In this document: in pieces, positions 1 to 11,915 of the stretch | Layout of the letters: every line of letters starts with the position of its first letter | Position numbering within the stretch: position 1 is the stretch's first letter | Origin: Bacteroidales bacterium | Lineage (GTDB): Bacteria > Bacteroidota > Bacteroidia > Bacteroidales > F082 | Assembly: GCA_016936355.1 (NCBI GenBank) | Contig: JAFGYB010000001.1 | Location: 1-64,000 of the forward strand | Length of the DNA: 64,000 bases | Reading direction: 5' to 3' | The notes under the pieces: generated by a model | What the model was told of the DNA's origin: nothing | What the model saw: the letters and a program-made list of their open reading frames with translations, nothing else | Database searches by the model: none | Translations under genes and position numbers: made by a program

Positions 1-196
1 CTTGTGAAATAGAATAAGGTTTTACCAGAATTCATGCTGCTAATCATTCGCCATTAATCGATCAGCATTCAGAAGGGGGATTAACTGCGTTGATCCCGAA
101 GGGGGAGGTTCAAAACAAAAACCTGGCTCGTTGCACTCACCGGATTTTCTGTTTTCTTATCCTTCAGGAAGTAAACTCCCTTTGGTCCGAAAACAG

Positions 197-226
197 AAAA
201 ACCCCATGCTTACGCATGAGGTTTTT
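197..226 (-). terminator. Rho-independent terminator behind the tRNA-Ser/tRNA-Pro pair
   Basis: A 13-bp hairpin with one mismatch (arms 197-209 and 214-226, loop 210-213) lies just downstream of the two minus-strand tRNAs. On the minus strand it is followed by a T-rich run (TTTTTCTGTTTT). A second perfect 12-bp inverted repeat (145-156 with 189-200) shares bases with this hairpin, so the two structures would compete. Confidence 0.75.
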
Positions 227-231
227 GTTTT

Positions 232-321
<90 letters not shown>

Positions 322-339
322 AGCTGAATTTTTATGTTG

Positions 340-414
340 TCGGGGTAGCAGGATTCGAACCTGCGACCACCTGCTCCCAAAGCAGGTACGCTAACCGGAC
401 TGCGCTATACCCCG
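340..414 (-). tRNA. tRNA-Pro (anticodon UGG)
   Basis: The minus strand shows acceptor stem CGGGGTA/TACCCCG, discriminator A at 340, T loop TTCGAAT and the anticodon stem CCTGC/GCAGG enclosing TTTGGGA. The anticodon TGG is at 377-379. CCA is not encoded. It is the first gene of a tRNA-Pro to tRNA-Ser unit. Confidence 0.93.
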
Positions 415-573
415 AACAAAAATTAAGAACAGTCAATTCGTCCGACAGTGGAACTAAAGGAACGATATTCTTCCCTCAAAAGGGATTGCAAAAATAGGAT
501 TTTGTTTTAAATCTGCAACGAATCCATTGATTTTTTTTCCGTTCTATATTTCGTATTTTTACCTGAATTTAGA

Positions 574-1284
574 ATGAAATTCTCGATGAAAACAATTGGA
601 ATTATCGGTGGGATGAGCTGGGAATCCTCCAAAGTGTATTACGATATTATCAACCAGAAAACCAAAGAATTACTGGGGGGGGGTCATTCGTGTCCCAGCA
701 TTCTGTATTCCGTTGATTTTGCCGAAATAGAGAAATTACAGCACGAAAACAACTGGAAGGAGCTGGATCATAGGATGGCGCAAGCTGCTGTGAATCTGGA
801 AAAAGCCGGGGCCGATCTCATAGTTTTGGCCACCAATACCATGCATTTGTGCTCGGAGGCTATATGCAGCAGCATTTCAATTCCATTTCTTCACATTGCT
901 GAAGCAACCGGTAAGGAAATGATCAAACAGGATATTCGGAAAGCTGCTTTGCTGGGGACGAAATTTACGATGGAGAGGGATTTTTATAAAAGAGTGTTAA
1001 TGGATCAGTTTGGGATTGAGGTCGTGGTTCCTGATGAAAAGGATCGCCAGTCGGTACACGACATCATCTACGGGGAATTGGTTCAGGGTGTTGTCAGAGA
1101 TGCATCAAGGGAAAAATACACGGCAATAATCAGCAAACTGGAACATGCCGGTGCTGAAGGAGTCATTCTGGGATGTACAGAAATCCCCTTACTGATCAGT
1201 GATTCGGATGTGGAAATTCCTGTTTTTGACACTACACGCATTCATGCTGAACAGGCTGTTGAAATGGCATTAGACAAAAAATAA
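574..1284 (+). CDS. Aspartate/glutamate racemase family protein (YgeA-like)
   Basis: Cofactor-independent amino-acid racemase of the Asp/Glu racemase superfamily, 236 residues, cytosolic. The N-terminus carries the family signature IGIIGGMSWESS. The two catalytic positions are Thr87 (ATNTMH) and Cys201 (GCTEIPLL). A Thr/Cys pair instead of Cys/Cys is, as I recall, the arrangement in the E. coli L-Asp/Glu-specific racemase YgeA; the substrate here is inferred from that only. The inside ATG at 586 (MKTIGIIGG) matches the usual start of the family and may be the true one. A run of nine G (675-683) lies in the coding region and codes Gly-Gly-Gly in an intact frame. The next gene starts 2 nt after the stop, so translation is probably coupled. 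Confidence 0.9.
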   Translation: MKFSMKTIGIIGGMSWESSKVYYDIINQKTKELLGGGHSCPSILYSVDFAEIEKLQHENNWKELDHRMAQAAVNLEKAGADLIVLATNTMHLCSEAICSSISIPFLHIAEATGKEMIKQDIRKAALLGTKFTMERDFYKRVLMDQFGIEVVVPDEKDRQSVHDIIYGELVQGVVRDASREKYTAIISKLEHAGAEGVILGCTEIPLLISDSDVEIPVFDTTRIHAEQAVEMALDKK

Positions 1285-1286
1285 TC

Positions 1287-2240
1287 ATGGAAAAACGTGA
1301 CTATCTTCTGGATCAGATCGAACAGATGGGAAAAGTGATTGCTGCTTTGTTGTCTGGATTCCTTGGGTTGAAGGCACAGGGAAAGGCGGCACTGGCCCTT
1401 GAAGTGTCCCGCAGGCAAATGAGAGAAGAGGTGGACATTGATATCGAATTGATCCTGAATTTGTCTGAAAAGGAACTTAAAAGATATCTTAAGGAGCGGA
1501 AGCTCATACAGCATCATTTGGATAAACTGGCCCTTTATTTTTTGGAAATCGGGGAGTCTCTTCAGGAAGATAATCGTAATGAGGCAGGAATGTATCTTCT
1601 AAAAGCCCGTCAGTTACTTGAACTTTCTGCTGAATTTACCCGCACCTTGTCGCTCGGTCAGATCGATACCCAAAACAGAATCAACCATCTGCTTCAATTA
1701 CAATATGCTACGGAGAGTAATTTCCGATCTTATCCTTGTTTTAAAACGAATCGACTGGTAATGAATCGGTTGCAGCCTACCGATGAATCGAAAGTTGAAT
1801 TGCTTCGTTCAAATGATGTGGTAAACCGGTATATCGACCGACCCAAAAAATGCAGCAGGAAAGAAGCCGCCGCGTTTATTCAGAAGATTAATGACGGCAT
1901 CGACCGCGGAGAAATGGTTTATTACTGGGCCATCCGGTTCATCGATCACCCCGATTTGATCGGAACCATTTGCATTTGGAATTTTTCTGAGGACGGACGT
2001 AGGGCTGAGATCGGTTATGAGTTGTTTCCGGAATTTCACCGCAAGGGACTGATGGACGAAAGCCTGAAACCAGTCATTGAATACGCTTTTGGAGTGTTGA
2101 ATTTGCAAATACTGGAAGCCTATACCCATAAAAATAATGAGGCTTCCTCCCGTTTGTTGCTCAAAAACGGATTTCGCAAAGACGAATCTCAATCGGATCC
2201 CGAAAATCCTTTGAATGAGATTTATTGTCGTACACCTTAA
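1287..2240 (+). CDS. Helical DUF6483-like domain fused to a GNAT acetyltransferase
   Basis: A two-part protein of 317 residues. Residues 1 to about 140 are all helical and rich in Glu, Lys and Leu, beginning with DYLLDQIEQMGKVIAALL; this resembles the small helical DUF6483 family of unknown function. Residues 150 to 317 form a RimJ/RimL-type GNAT N-acetyltransferase (TNRLVMNRLQPTDES, then IGYELFPEFHRKGLMDESL as the acetyl-CoA loop, then NEASSRLLLKNGF). GNATs of this type acetylate protein N-termini or small molecules; the acceptor here is unknown. The start is 2 nt after the racemase stop, so the two form one unit. The acetyl-CoA loop has HRKGLM rather than the commoner QxxGxG/A pattern. The fusion is unusual to me, and the DUF assignment is from memory. 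Confidence 0.8.
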   Translation: MEKRDYLLDQIEQMGKVIAALLSGFLGLKAQGKAALALEVSRRQMREEVDIDIELILNLSEKELKRYLKERKLIQHHLDKLALYFLEIGESLQEDNRNEAGMYLLKARQLLELSAEFTRTLSLGQIDTQNRINHLLQLQYATESNFRSYPCFKTNRLVMNRLQPTDESKVELLRSNDVVNRYIDRPKKCSRKEAAAFIQKINDGIDRGEMVYYWAIRFIDHPDLIGTICIWNFSEDGRRAEIGYELFPEFHRKGLMDESLKPVIEYAFGVLNLQILEAYTHKNNEASSRLLLKNGFRKDESQSDPENPLNEIYCRTP

Positions 2241-2286
2241 TACATTTCTTTGGAAAATTTTAAGATTCATATTCACGATAAATGAA

Positions 2287-2294
2287 TATATTTG
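2287..2294 (+). promoter_or_regulatory. Bacteroidetes -7 promoter box
   Basis: TATATTTG matches TAnnTTTG, 41 nt before the start of the DsrE-like lipoprotein gene. No -33 TTG at the usual spacing is seen. Confidence 0.5.
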
Positions 2295-2334
2295 TGGGAG
2301 TTGTGAATCTGTTTGTTAACCTAAAAAATTAATC

Positions 2335-2808
2335 ATGAAAAAAGTATTACTCCTGTTGGTAGCAGTTTTGTTTCTGATTTCCTGTAATCAGAACGCACCC
2401 AAAAACAAGGAAACCGGAATGAAGGTTCAGGCTATGGCTAAAACACAGTCGGCGAAAGATGGTGTTTTTATTCATATTACTGAAGCCTACAATGATCCGC
2501 ACCGGGTATTGATGCCCCTGAAGATGGCAGTGCTGATGTCAAATGATAAAGATGTGCTGGTTTATATGGATATCCATGCAGTGGAACTGGCAGTGAAAGG
2601 TGCCAAGGATCTTAAGTATGCCGATTTTGATTCTTTTCAAACCTATATCAAGATGTTGGCGGAAAAAGGGGTTGGTGTGTATGCTTGTCCCACCTGCTTA
2701 AAGATTGCCGGTTATAAGCCTTCGGATCTGATGGACGGGATCCAGGTGGCCCAAAAAGACAAGTTCTTTAATTTTACCAAGGGACGGATTATCACTCTGG
2801 ATTATTAA
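2335..2808 (+). CDS. DsrE-like family lipoprotein
   Basis: 157-residue predicted lipoprotein. A short hydrophobic signal ends in the lipobox LISC with the acyl Cys at 17. The mature part is a DsrE/DsrF-like sulfur-relay fold, with strands around VFIHITEAYNDPHRVLMPLKMAV and a C-terminal CPTC motif (Cys118, Cys121) in VYACPTCLKIAGY. Family members with this layout are often attached to the periplasmic side of a membrane and may carry sulfur or react with thiols; that role is inferred. The gene has its own -7 box at 2287 and a strong terminator at 2815-2844, so it is monocistronic. Confidence 0.85.
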   Translation: MKKVLLLLVAVLFLISCNQNAPKNKETGMKVQAMAKTQSAKDGVFIHITEAYNDPHRVLMPLKMAVLMSNDKDVLVYMDIHAVELAVKGAKDLKYADFDSFQTYIKMLAEKGVGVYACPTCLKIAGYKPSDLMDGIQVAQKDKFFNFTKGRIITLDY

Positions 2809-2814
2809 ACAGAG

Positions 2815-2844
2815 AAGCCCGGTGATCCAATGATTACCGGGCTT
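2815..2844 (+). terminator. Rho-independent terminator
   Basis: A 13-bp stem (2815-2827 with 2832-2844, one G-T pair) is followed by TTATTTAAG. It ends the DsrE-like lipoprotein transcript. It overlaps the 5' part of the longest reading frame for the VOC gene, which is why the later ATG at 2863 is preferred there. Confidence 0.85.
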
Positions 2845-2862
2845 TTATTTAAGAGTCATTCT

Positions 2863-3234
2863 ATGGAAAAGATGCGGTTGGATCATGAACTCCCCCAGGC
2901 AATTGAATGGGGGTGGAGGTTCCATCACCTTGGTGTACCCACAAAAAAGGAAAGGAATGGGGAACGGTACCTTGAGGAATTTGGTCTGTATGTTTCAGGA
3001 TTCAGTACCAGCCCTTTTGGTATTGAATGGATGCGTTTTGAAAAGAACAGTTCGATACACCCGCTGATACAGTCTGTTCCGCACCTGGCGTTTGAGGTGG
3101 ATGATATTGAATACGAACTGTCCCTAAGGAAATTTAAGATTTTGACACCGCTTAATTCTCCGTCCAAAGGGACCAAAGTGGTGATGATTGAACACAACGG
3201 AGCCCCTGTGGAATTAATTGAGTTTGAGGAATAG
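2863..3234 (+). CDS. VOC (glyoxalase/bleomycin-resistance) superfamily protein
   Basis: About 123 residues. One VOC module: FHHLGVPTKK as the first metal-side strand, SPFGIEWMRFEKNSSIHPLIQSVPHLAFEVDDIE in the middle, and VVMIEHNGAPVELIEFEE at the end with the terminal Glu that often binds metal. The reaction is unknown; VOC proteins include lyases, isomerases and dioxygenases. The frame opens earlier, at 2830, but that start lies inside the preceding terminator, so I chose the ATG at 2863 (2872 is also possible). No promoter is clear. Confidence 0.8.
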   Translation: MEKMRLDHELPQAIEWGWRFHHLGVPTKKERNGERYLEEFGLYVSGFSTSPFGIEWMRFEKNSSIHPLIQSVPHLAFEVDDIEYELSLRKFKILTPLNSPSKGTKVVMIEHNGAPVELIEFEE

Positions 3235-3298
3235 TCCTTATTCAGTTGCAGATTTGCAATTGTTTTTTAATTTTATCAGGTACTTTAAATCAACAATT

Positions 3299-4312
3299 AT
3301 GAAGAAAATTTTACTGATTCTTTCGTTATCACTTTTTACCAGTTATAGTATTTCAGCTCAAAAAATCCATTCTTTTTCAGAGATTATGAAAATGATGACC
3401 AATTCTCCGGTCAATTATCAGGTTGAGCTGTTGAAAAATCCTGCACCTGTTCCAGACAGGAATAACAAGGTTAATTATAATGATGTTTACCGTGAAGTAA
3501 ATGGGACCTCTATCCGATCTTATAAATATTCGATTCCTGGGAATGTTAAGCCCATTTATGATGAAGCCGAAAAAGACTTTTCAAACAATAAGATACTGAA
3601 AGCTCGTGAATTATATCAAAAAGTTTTATCTCTGGATTCGTCTCTTTATCAGGTGATTACCTATATTGGTCAGACTTATGAAATGTCCGGAAATTACGAA
3701 GAGGCAATGAAGTGGTATCGGCAAGCTATCGATAAAAATTACATTGATTATATGGCTCACTGGTTTTTAGCCGACGCCTATATGAAAAAAGGGGAAGTTA
3801 AAAAAGCTGTGGACGAAATTACGATGGCTCAGATTTTAAACCGGAACAATGTTCGCATTCATAATTCACTCAAACGAATTTATCAGGCTGCAAAGATGGA
3901 TACTACGAGCTGGACATTTAATCCACAGATGAAAATTGACAGTATCGGTGTGAATAAAGTTGAAATAGCATCGGATAAGCTGTGGCTACCTTATGCCCTG
4001 GTTACGGCTTTTTGGAAATTTGAATTGAAATACAGCAAATCCATGGGGGTTGAGAAGGGGCAACTTTCAACAACTCAGTCAAAAGAAGCTCTTGCAGCAT
4101 TGATCGGGGCCTTGAAGAAAAAAGATTACAGAAAAAATCCTGAATTGAGGGCGTTGCAACTGGCTATAAGTAATAAGTTGGTTACAGAATATATTTTATA
4201 CGAAATATGGCTGCCCCAATATCCTCAGATAGCCTATCAATTTTCAAAGTCCACGCTGAATGATCTTAGAAATTATGTGATTTCAATTAGAGGAGGAAAA
4301 AAGTTAAAATAA
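3299..4312 (+). CDS. Secreted TPR-repeat protein of unknown function
   Basis: 337 residues. The chosen ATG gives a typical signal peptide (MKKILLILSLSLFTSYSISAQ). The longer frame from 3218 adds 27 residues upstream of the signal and overlaps the VOC gene, so it is rejected. Residues 85-190 carry about three tetratricopeptide repeats (ILKARELYQKVLSLDSSLYQVI, YEEAMKWYRQAIDKN, VKKAVDEITMAQILN). The C-terminal half is not recognised. TPRs bind peptides or partner proteins; the likely location is the periplasm. It converges on rpe, with both stop codons inside one A/T palindrome. Confidence 0.8.
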   Translation: MKKILLILSLSLFTSYSISAQKIHSFSEIMKMMTNSPVNYQVELLKNPAPVPDRNNKVNYNDVYREVNGTSIRSYKYSIPGNVKPIYDEAEKDFSNNKILKARELYQKVLSLDSSLYQVITYIGQTYEMSGNYEEAMKWYRQAIDKNYIDYMAHWFLADAYMKKGEVKKAVDEITMAQILNRNNVRIHNSLKRIYQAAKMDTTSWTFNPQMKIDSIGVNKVEIASDKLWLPYALVTAFWKFELKYSKSMGVEKGQLSTTQSKEALAALIGALKKKDYRKNPELRALQLAISNKLVTEYILYEIWLPQYPQIAYQFSKSTLNDLRNYVISIRGGKKLK

Positions 4313-4328
4313 AAACTTTTTATTTTAA
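4304..4328. terminator. A/T palindrome spanning two convergent stop codons
   Basis: The two 12-nt arms, 4304-4315 and 4317-4328, are perfect inverted copies around a single central base, and both are pure A/T. The stop of the TPR gene (4310-4312) and the stop of rpe (4320-4322) both lie inside. It could act as a weak two-way terminator. Confidence 0.5.
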
Positions 4329-4991
4329 TCCGATATGCGCTTTATCTTTTAAGGTTCTGATAGCTTTAACCGGATCTTCAGTCCCAAAAATAGCATTGCC
4401 AGCGACCAGTACCCGGGCTCCTTGCCGAACCACTTCTTCAGCAGTTTGGTGGTTGATCCCGCCATCTACTTCCAGTAAGATGTTTCGTTCTGATTTCTCA
4501 ATCATTTTGTGTGCTTTAGCAATTTTGTTTATGCTTTGCGGAATGAACCTCTGTCCTCCATATCCCGGGTTAACGGTCATAATCAGCAGCAAATCGATAT
4601 CATCCATAACATTTTCGATGGTGGTAAGCGAAGTGGCGGGATTCAGGGAAACACCTGCTTTCATCCCTGCTTGCTTTATGGCCTGCAAGGTTCGTTGCAA
4701 ATGAGTACAGGCTTCCTGATGAACGGTGAGGTAAGTAGCCCCGGCAGCAGCATAGTTATCGATCACCTGTTCGGGATGTTCAATCATTAAATGTACATCC
4801 AGCGGAAGATCAGTGACCCTTTTCAAGGCAGCTACCATGTTGGGGCCAAAAGTCAGGTTTGGAACAAAATGACCATCCATCACATCTACATGAATAAAAT
4901 CAGCACCGTTTTCAGCCACGGTTTTCACTTGTTTTTCCAGTTGTAGCAAGTCTGCTGATAAAACAGAAGGGGCAATGAGTACTTTTTTCAT
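4320..4991 (-). CDS. rpe: Ribulose-phosphate 3-epimerase
   Basis: Interconverts D-ribulose 5-phosphate and D-xylulose 5-phosphate in the pentose phosphate pathway, in the cytosol. The 223 residues form a complete (beta/alpha)8 barrel with the family motifs in order: IAPSVLSAD (start), HVDVMDGHFVPN, DVHLMIEHPE, LIMTVNPGYGGQ and LEVDGGI. The metal-binding His and Asp residues of these motifs are all present. It lies 45 nt downstream of transketolase on the same strand, so a tkt-rpe operon is likely; the two enzymes are neighbours in the same pathway. Confidence 0.97.
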   Translation of the reverse strand: MKKVLIAPSVLSADLLQLEKQVKTVAENGADFIHVDVMDGHFVPNLTFGPNMVAALKRVTDLPLDVHLMIEHPEQVIDNYAAAGATYLTVHQEACTHLQRTLQAIKQAGMKAGVSLNPATSLTTIENVMDDIDLLLIMTVNPGYGGQRFIPQSINKIAKAHKMIEKSERNILLEVDGGINHQTAEEVVRQGARVLVAGNAIFGTEDPVKAIRTLKDKAHIGLK

Positions 4992-5036
4992 GAGATCAGG
5001 TTCTACTTCGATAGGGCTAAAATAGCAAATTCTAAA

Positions 5037-7016
5037 TTATCTGGGCATGCGTTCTCTTACCAACGGGGAAATATGATCGGCAGTAAATCCAAATTCCTTT
5101 TCCAGATCACCCGCAGGGGCTGACAATCCAAAATGATCGATACCGAAGCTCCAGCCGTTGGCTACATATTTCCCCCAACCAAAGGTAGTTCCGGCTTCAA
5201 TGCTAACCCGGTAAGTGGCTTTGGGAGGTAAAACACGATCTTTATATTCCTGTGGTTGTTGTTCGAACAATTCCATGGAGGGCATACTGACGACCCGTAC
5301 TTTCAGGTCGCTAAGTTGTTGGGCCGTTTCCAATGCCACGTGCACTTCAGAACCGGTTGCAATCAAAAGAACATCGGGTCGGTCAAATTCTTCTCCCGTC
5401 AAAACATAAGCACCCTTTTTCACTTTTTCATACAAATCTTCGGTATCCAAAGTGGGAAGTGACTGTCGTGTCAGTGCCAGCGATACGGGTTTGTCTTTGA
5501 TTTCCATGGAGAGCTGCATGGCAACAGCAGTTTCGCGTGCATCACAGGGACGGAAAACAATGTGGTTGGGAATGGCCCTCAGTCCGGCCAGTTGTTCGAT
5601 GGGCTCATGGGTAGGGCCGTCTTCACCCACATAAAATGAATCGTGGGTGTAAACATATAAAACCGGTAATTCCTGCAAGGCCGACAACCGCATGGCAGCT
5701 TTGGCATAATCAGAAAACACAAGGAAAGTGGCTCCAAAAGCTTTCAGCCCACCGTGTAAGGTGATCCCGTTGATCATGGTTGCCATGGGAAATTCGCGAA
5801 CAGCAAAAGCGATGTTCCTACCTGATCGGTCGTCTTTGGTAAATTCACCCACAAGATCTGCAAATTCCTTCGTTTGATTGGAAGGTTCCAGGTCAGCGGA
5901 TCCGCCAATCAGGAAGTTACTTTGTTGGGCCATATGAGCCAGAACTTTCCCAAAAGCATTGCGGGTTGCCATTTTTTCTCCAGCCGGAAAATCAACAGTA
6001 GTCAGTGCCGAAAACTGATGGTTCTGAAGAATATTGTCCATGTTGCGGGCAAACACTTCATCCTCCTTCGATTTTGTTTCAACCTTTTGGTTCCATGTTG
6101 TGACTTCCTTGCGACGTTCAGACTGTCCTGATTGAAAATGAAGGTAGACATCATCACTTACGGAGAATTTTTTGTTGACGGAAAGCCCCAGTTTTTCTTT
6201 GGTTGCTTCGATCTCTTCTTCTTTGAGCGGGCTTCCGTGTGTATTGTGGTCTCCTTCCACATGGGCAGCACCTTTTGCCATTACAGTGTGTCCGATGATC
6301 AGAGTGGGCTTGTTGTTATCGGTTTTGGCCTGTTCAATAGCTTCATTAATTTGTACGTGATTATGTCCGTCAATTTCCAGAACCTGCCATCCAAAACCTT
6401 TAAATACCAGAGCCATATTGGTGCTGTCGGCACGATCGGTATTTCCTGATATCTGGGCGTTGTTTTTATCGTAAAATACAATGAGTTTTCCCAGACCCTG
6501 ATGTCCTGCAGTGGCAGCGGCTCCCAGGGCAACAGGTTCCTGGAGATCACCATCACCTGCCAGAGCGTAAGTGTAGTGATTGATAATATCGTTTCCCAGT
6601 TGAGCAGACAAAGCCGCTTCCGCAATGGCCATACCAACAGCCATTCCGAAACCCTGACCCAGCGGACCTGTTGTAGCATCAACGCCGGGGGTCAGTCCGT
6701 GCTCGGGATGCCCAGGGGTGAGGCTGTGTAATTGTCTGAACTTTTTTAATTCTTCCATGGACAACCGTCCCTGCAAATGCAGCAAAGAATAGAGCAACAT
6801 GCTTTCATGTCCGGCAGAAAGGACAAAACGATCTCTGTTGATCCACTGTGCATGGTCTGGATCATATCTTAAATGGTATTTGAACAAAATATAAGCCATA
6901 TCGGTTGATGACATAGCTCCCCCGGGATGACCTGAGTTCGCCTGACGGGTTCCGTCCATGATGAGACCCCGGATTGTCGCCGTTGCTTTCTGGTCCATCG
7001 AAGTATATAAATCCAT
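5037..7016 (-). CDS. tkt: Transketolase
   Basis: Thiamine-diphosphate enzyme that moves two-carbon units between sugar phosphates. From the chosen ATG (MDLYTSMDQKATATIRG) it has about 659 residues, the normal length. Visible are the N-terminal NSGHPGGAMSS, GPLGQGFGMAVGMA, the ThDP-binding AGDGDLQEP followed by the NN-type motif, HNTHGSPL, and the C-terminal Pyr domain with FSDYAKAAMRLSAL and THDSFYVGEDGPTHEPIEQLA. The GDGDLQEP form differs from E. coli GDGCMMEG but is common in Bacteroidetes. The frame extends upstream to a TTG at 7067, but that lies inside the -7 box at 7057-7064, so the ATG at 7016 is preferred. rpe follows. Confidence 0.97.
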   Translation of the reverse strand: MDLYTSMDQKATATIRGLIMDGTRQANSGHPGGAMSSTDMAYILFKYHLRYDPDHAQWINRDRFVLSAGHESMLLYSLLHLQGRLSMEELKKFRQLHSLTPGHPEHGLTPGVDATTGPLGQGFGMAVGMAIAEAALSAQLGNDIINHYTYALAGDGDLQEPVALGAAATAGHQGLGKLIVFYDKNNAQISGNTDRADSTNMALVFKGFGWQVLEIDGHNHVQINEAIEQAKTDNNKPTLIIGHTVMAKGAAHVEGDHNTHGSPLKEEEIEATKEKLGLSVNKKFSVSDDVYLHFQSGQSERRKEVTTWNQKVETKSKEDEVFARNMDNILQNHQFSALTTVDFPAGEKMATRNAFGKVLAHMAQQSNFLIGGSADLEPSNQTKEFADLVGEFTKDDRSGRNIAFAVREFPMATMINGITLHGGLKAFGATFLVFSDYAKAAMRLSALQELPVLYVYTHDSFYVGEDGPTHEPIEQLAGLRAIPNHIVFRPCDARETAVAMQLSMEIKDKPVSLALTRQSLPTLDTEDLYEKVKKGAYVLTGEEFDRPDVLLIATGSEVHVALETAQQLSDLKVRVVSMPSMELFEQQPQEYKDRVLPPKATYRVSIEAGTTFGWGKYVANGWSFGIDHFGLSAPAGDLEKEFGFTADHISPLVRERMPR

Positions 7017-7056
7017 AGAATGAACAGGTTTGGTGAATGTTGTATTTATGATGGCA

Positions 7057-7064
7057 CAAAGGTA
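7057..7064 (-). promoter_or_regulatory. -7 promoter box of tkt-rpe
   Basis: TACCTTTG on the minus strand matches TAnnTTTG. The transcript would start near 7050, about 34 nt before the tkt ATG. No clear -33 element. Confidence 0.55.
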
Positions 7065-7120
7065 CAATTTTTCGTTTCATTGTTTGGTCGGATCAGGTAA
7101 GTAAAAAGCTGAAATTTTGC

Positions 7121-7128
7121 TACTTTTG
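7121..7128 (+). promoter_or_regulatory. -7 promoter box of the SDR gene
   Basis: TACTTTTG matches TAnnTTTG and lies 59 nt before the ATG at 7187. No clear -33 element. Confidence 0.45.
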
Positions 7129-7186
7129 AAACAGGATTCAGGATCGATATGAAAGGAAGCAGGAAGTATCTTTTAAATGTAGGCTC

Positions 7187-11312
<4,126 letters not shown>

Positions 11313-11322
11313 TATTTATTTT

Positions 11323-11820
11323 TTACGGGGTAATGTATTCTACTGTGTTCCCCAATTTTTTCAAATATCGTTGAAAATCATCATAGCTGATCACCACACT
11401 GGCCGTATTTTCATTGGGATGAAAACTCACCCGGTGGGCTTCTTTCATTTGTTCATCAATAAAAAGATGCACGTGGTGATCCTTATCGTTTATAAGACCG
11501 AAAGGAGAAACCGAACCGGGCAGCAGTCCCAGGTGTTTCACCATCCTTTTTTCCGATGCAAAACTGAGTTTTCCCTGTTTGAGTTTTTTCTCCAAAGCAT
11601 GAATGTCAAAAGGAGTAGTGTCTTTAATAATGACCAGAAAATGTTTGTTCCCTTTGTGGTTTCTGAAGAACAGGTTCTTGAAATGCATGGAGTCGATGTC
11701 TTTCCAGAAGTTCAGTGCAATTTCTATGGTATCCAATGGCGGATGTTCATAGACTTCATATGGAATGTCCATAGAATGAAGAAATTCCAGTACTTTTTTT
11801 CTGTTTTCTTCCCTGTTCAT
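11323..11820 (-). CDS. Prolyl-tRNA deacylase, ProX/YbaK family
   Basis: 165-residue stand-alone editing domain that hydrolyses mischarged tRNA, most often Ala-tRNA(Pro). Seen here: EVYEHPPLDTIEIA at the start, KNLFFRNHKGNKHFLVIIKD in the centre with the conserved Lys region, and GSVSPFGLINDKDHHVHLFID, the signature of the ProXp-ala/PrdX branch. It is the first gene of the operon leading to arcA (10 nt downstream) and ligA. A -7 box at 11880-11887 precedes it. The exact mischarged amino acid is inferred from the branch. Confidence 0.9.
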   Translation of the reverse strand: MNREENRKKVLEFLHSMDIPYEVYEHPPLDTIEIALNFWKDIDSMHFKNLFFRNHKGNKHFLVIIKDTTPFDIHALEKKLKQGKLSFASEKRMVKHLGLLPGSVSPFGLINDKDHHVHLFIDEQMKEAHRVSFHPNENTASVVISYDDFQRYLKKLGNTVEYITP

Positions 11821-11879
11821 CTGAGGTTGACTTTTGTTTTAGGAACATGGATAAAATCATTCATACGCCGAATAACAGG

Positions 11880-11887
11880 CAAAAATA
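11880..11887 (-). promoter_or_regulatory. -7 promoter box of the prdX-arcA-ligA operon
   Basis: TATTTTTG on the minus strand matches TAnnTTTG, 59 nt before the start of the prolyl-tRNA deacylase gene. No -33 at the usual distance. Confidence 0.5.
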
Positions 11888-11915
11888 GGAAATTTTGGGG
11901 AGCAATTCGGTGGTA

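Noticed and set aside
7014-7067. Longer transketolase start at TTG 7067
   Set aside because: It lies inside the -7 box, upstream of the predicted transcript start.
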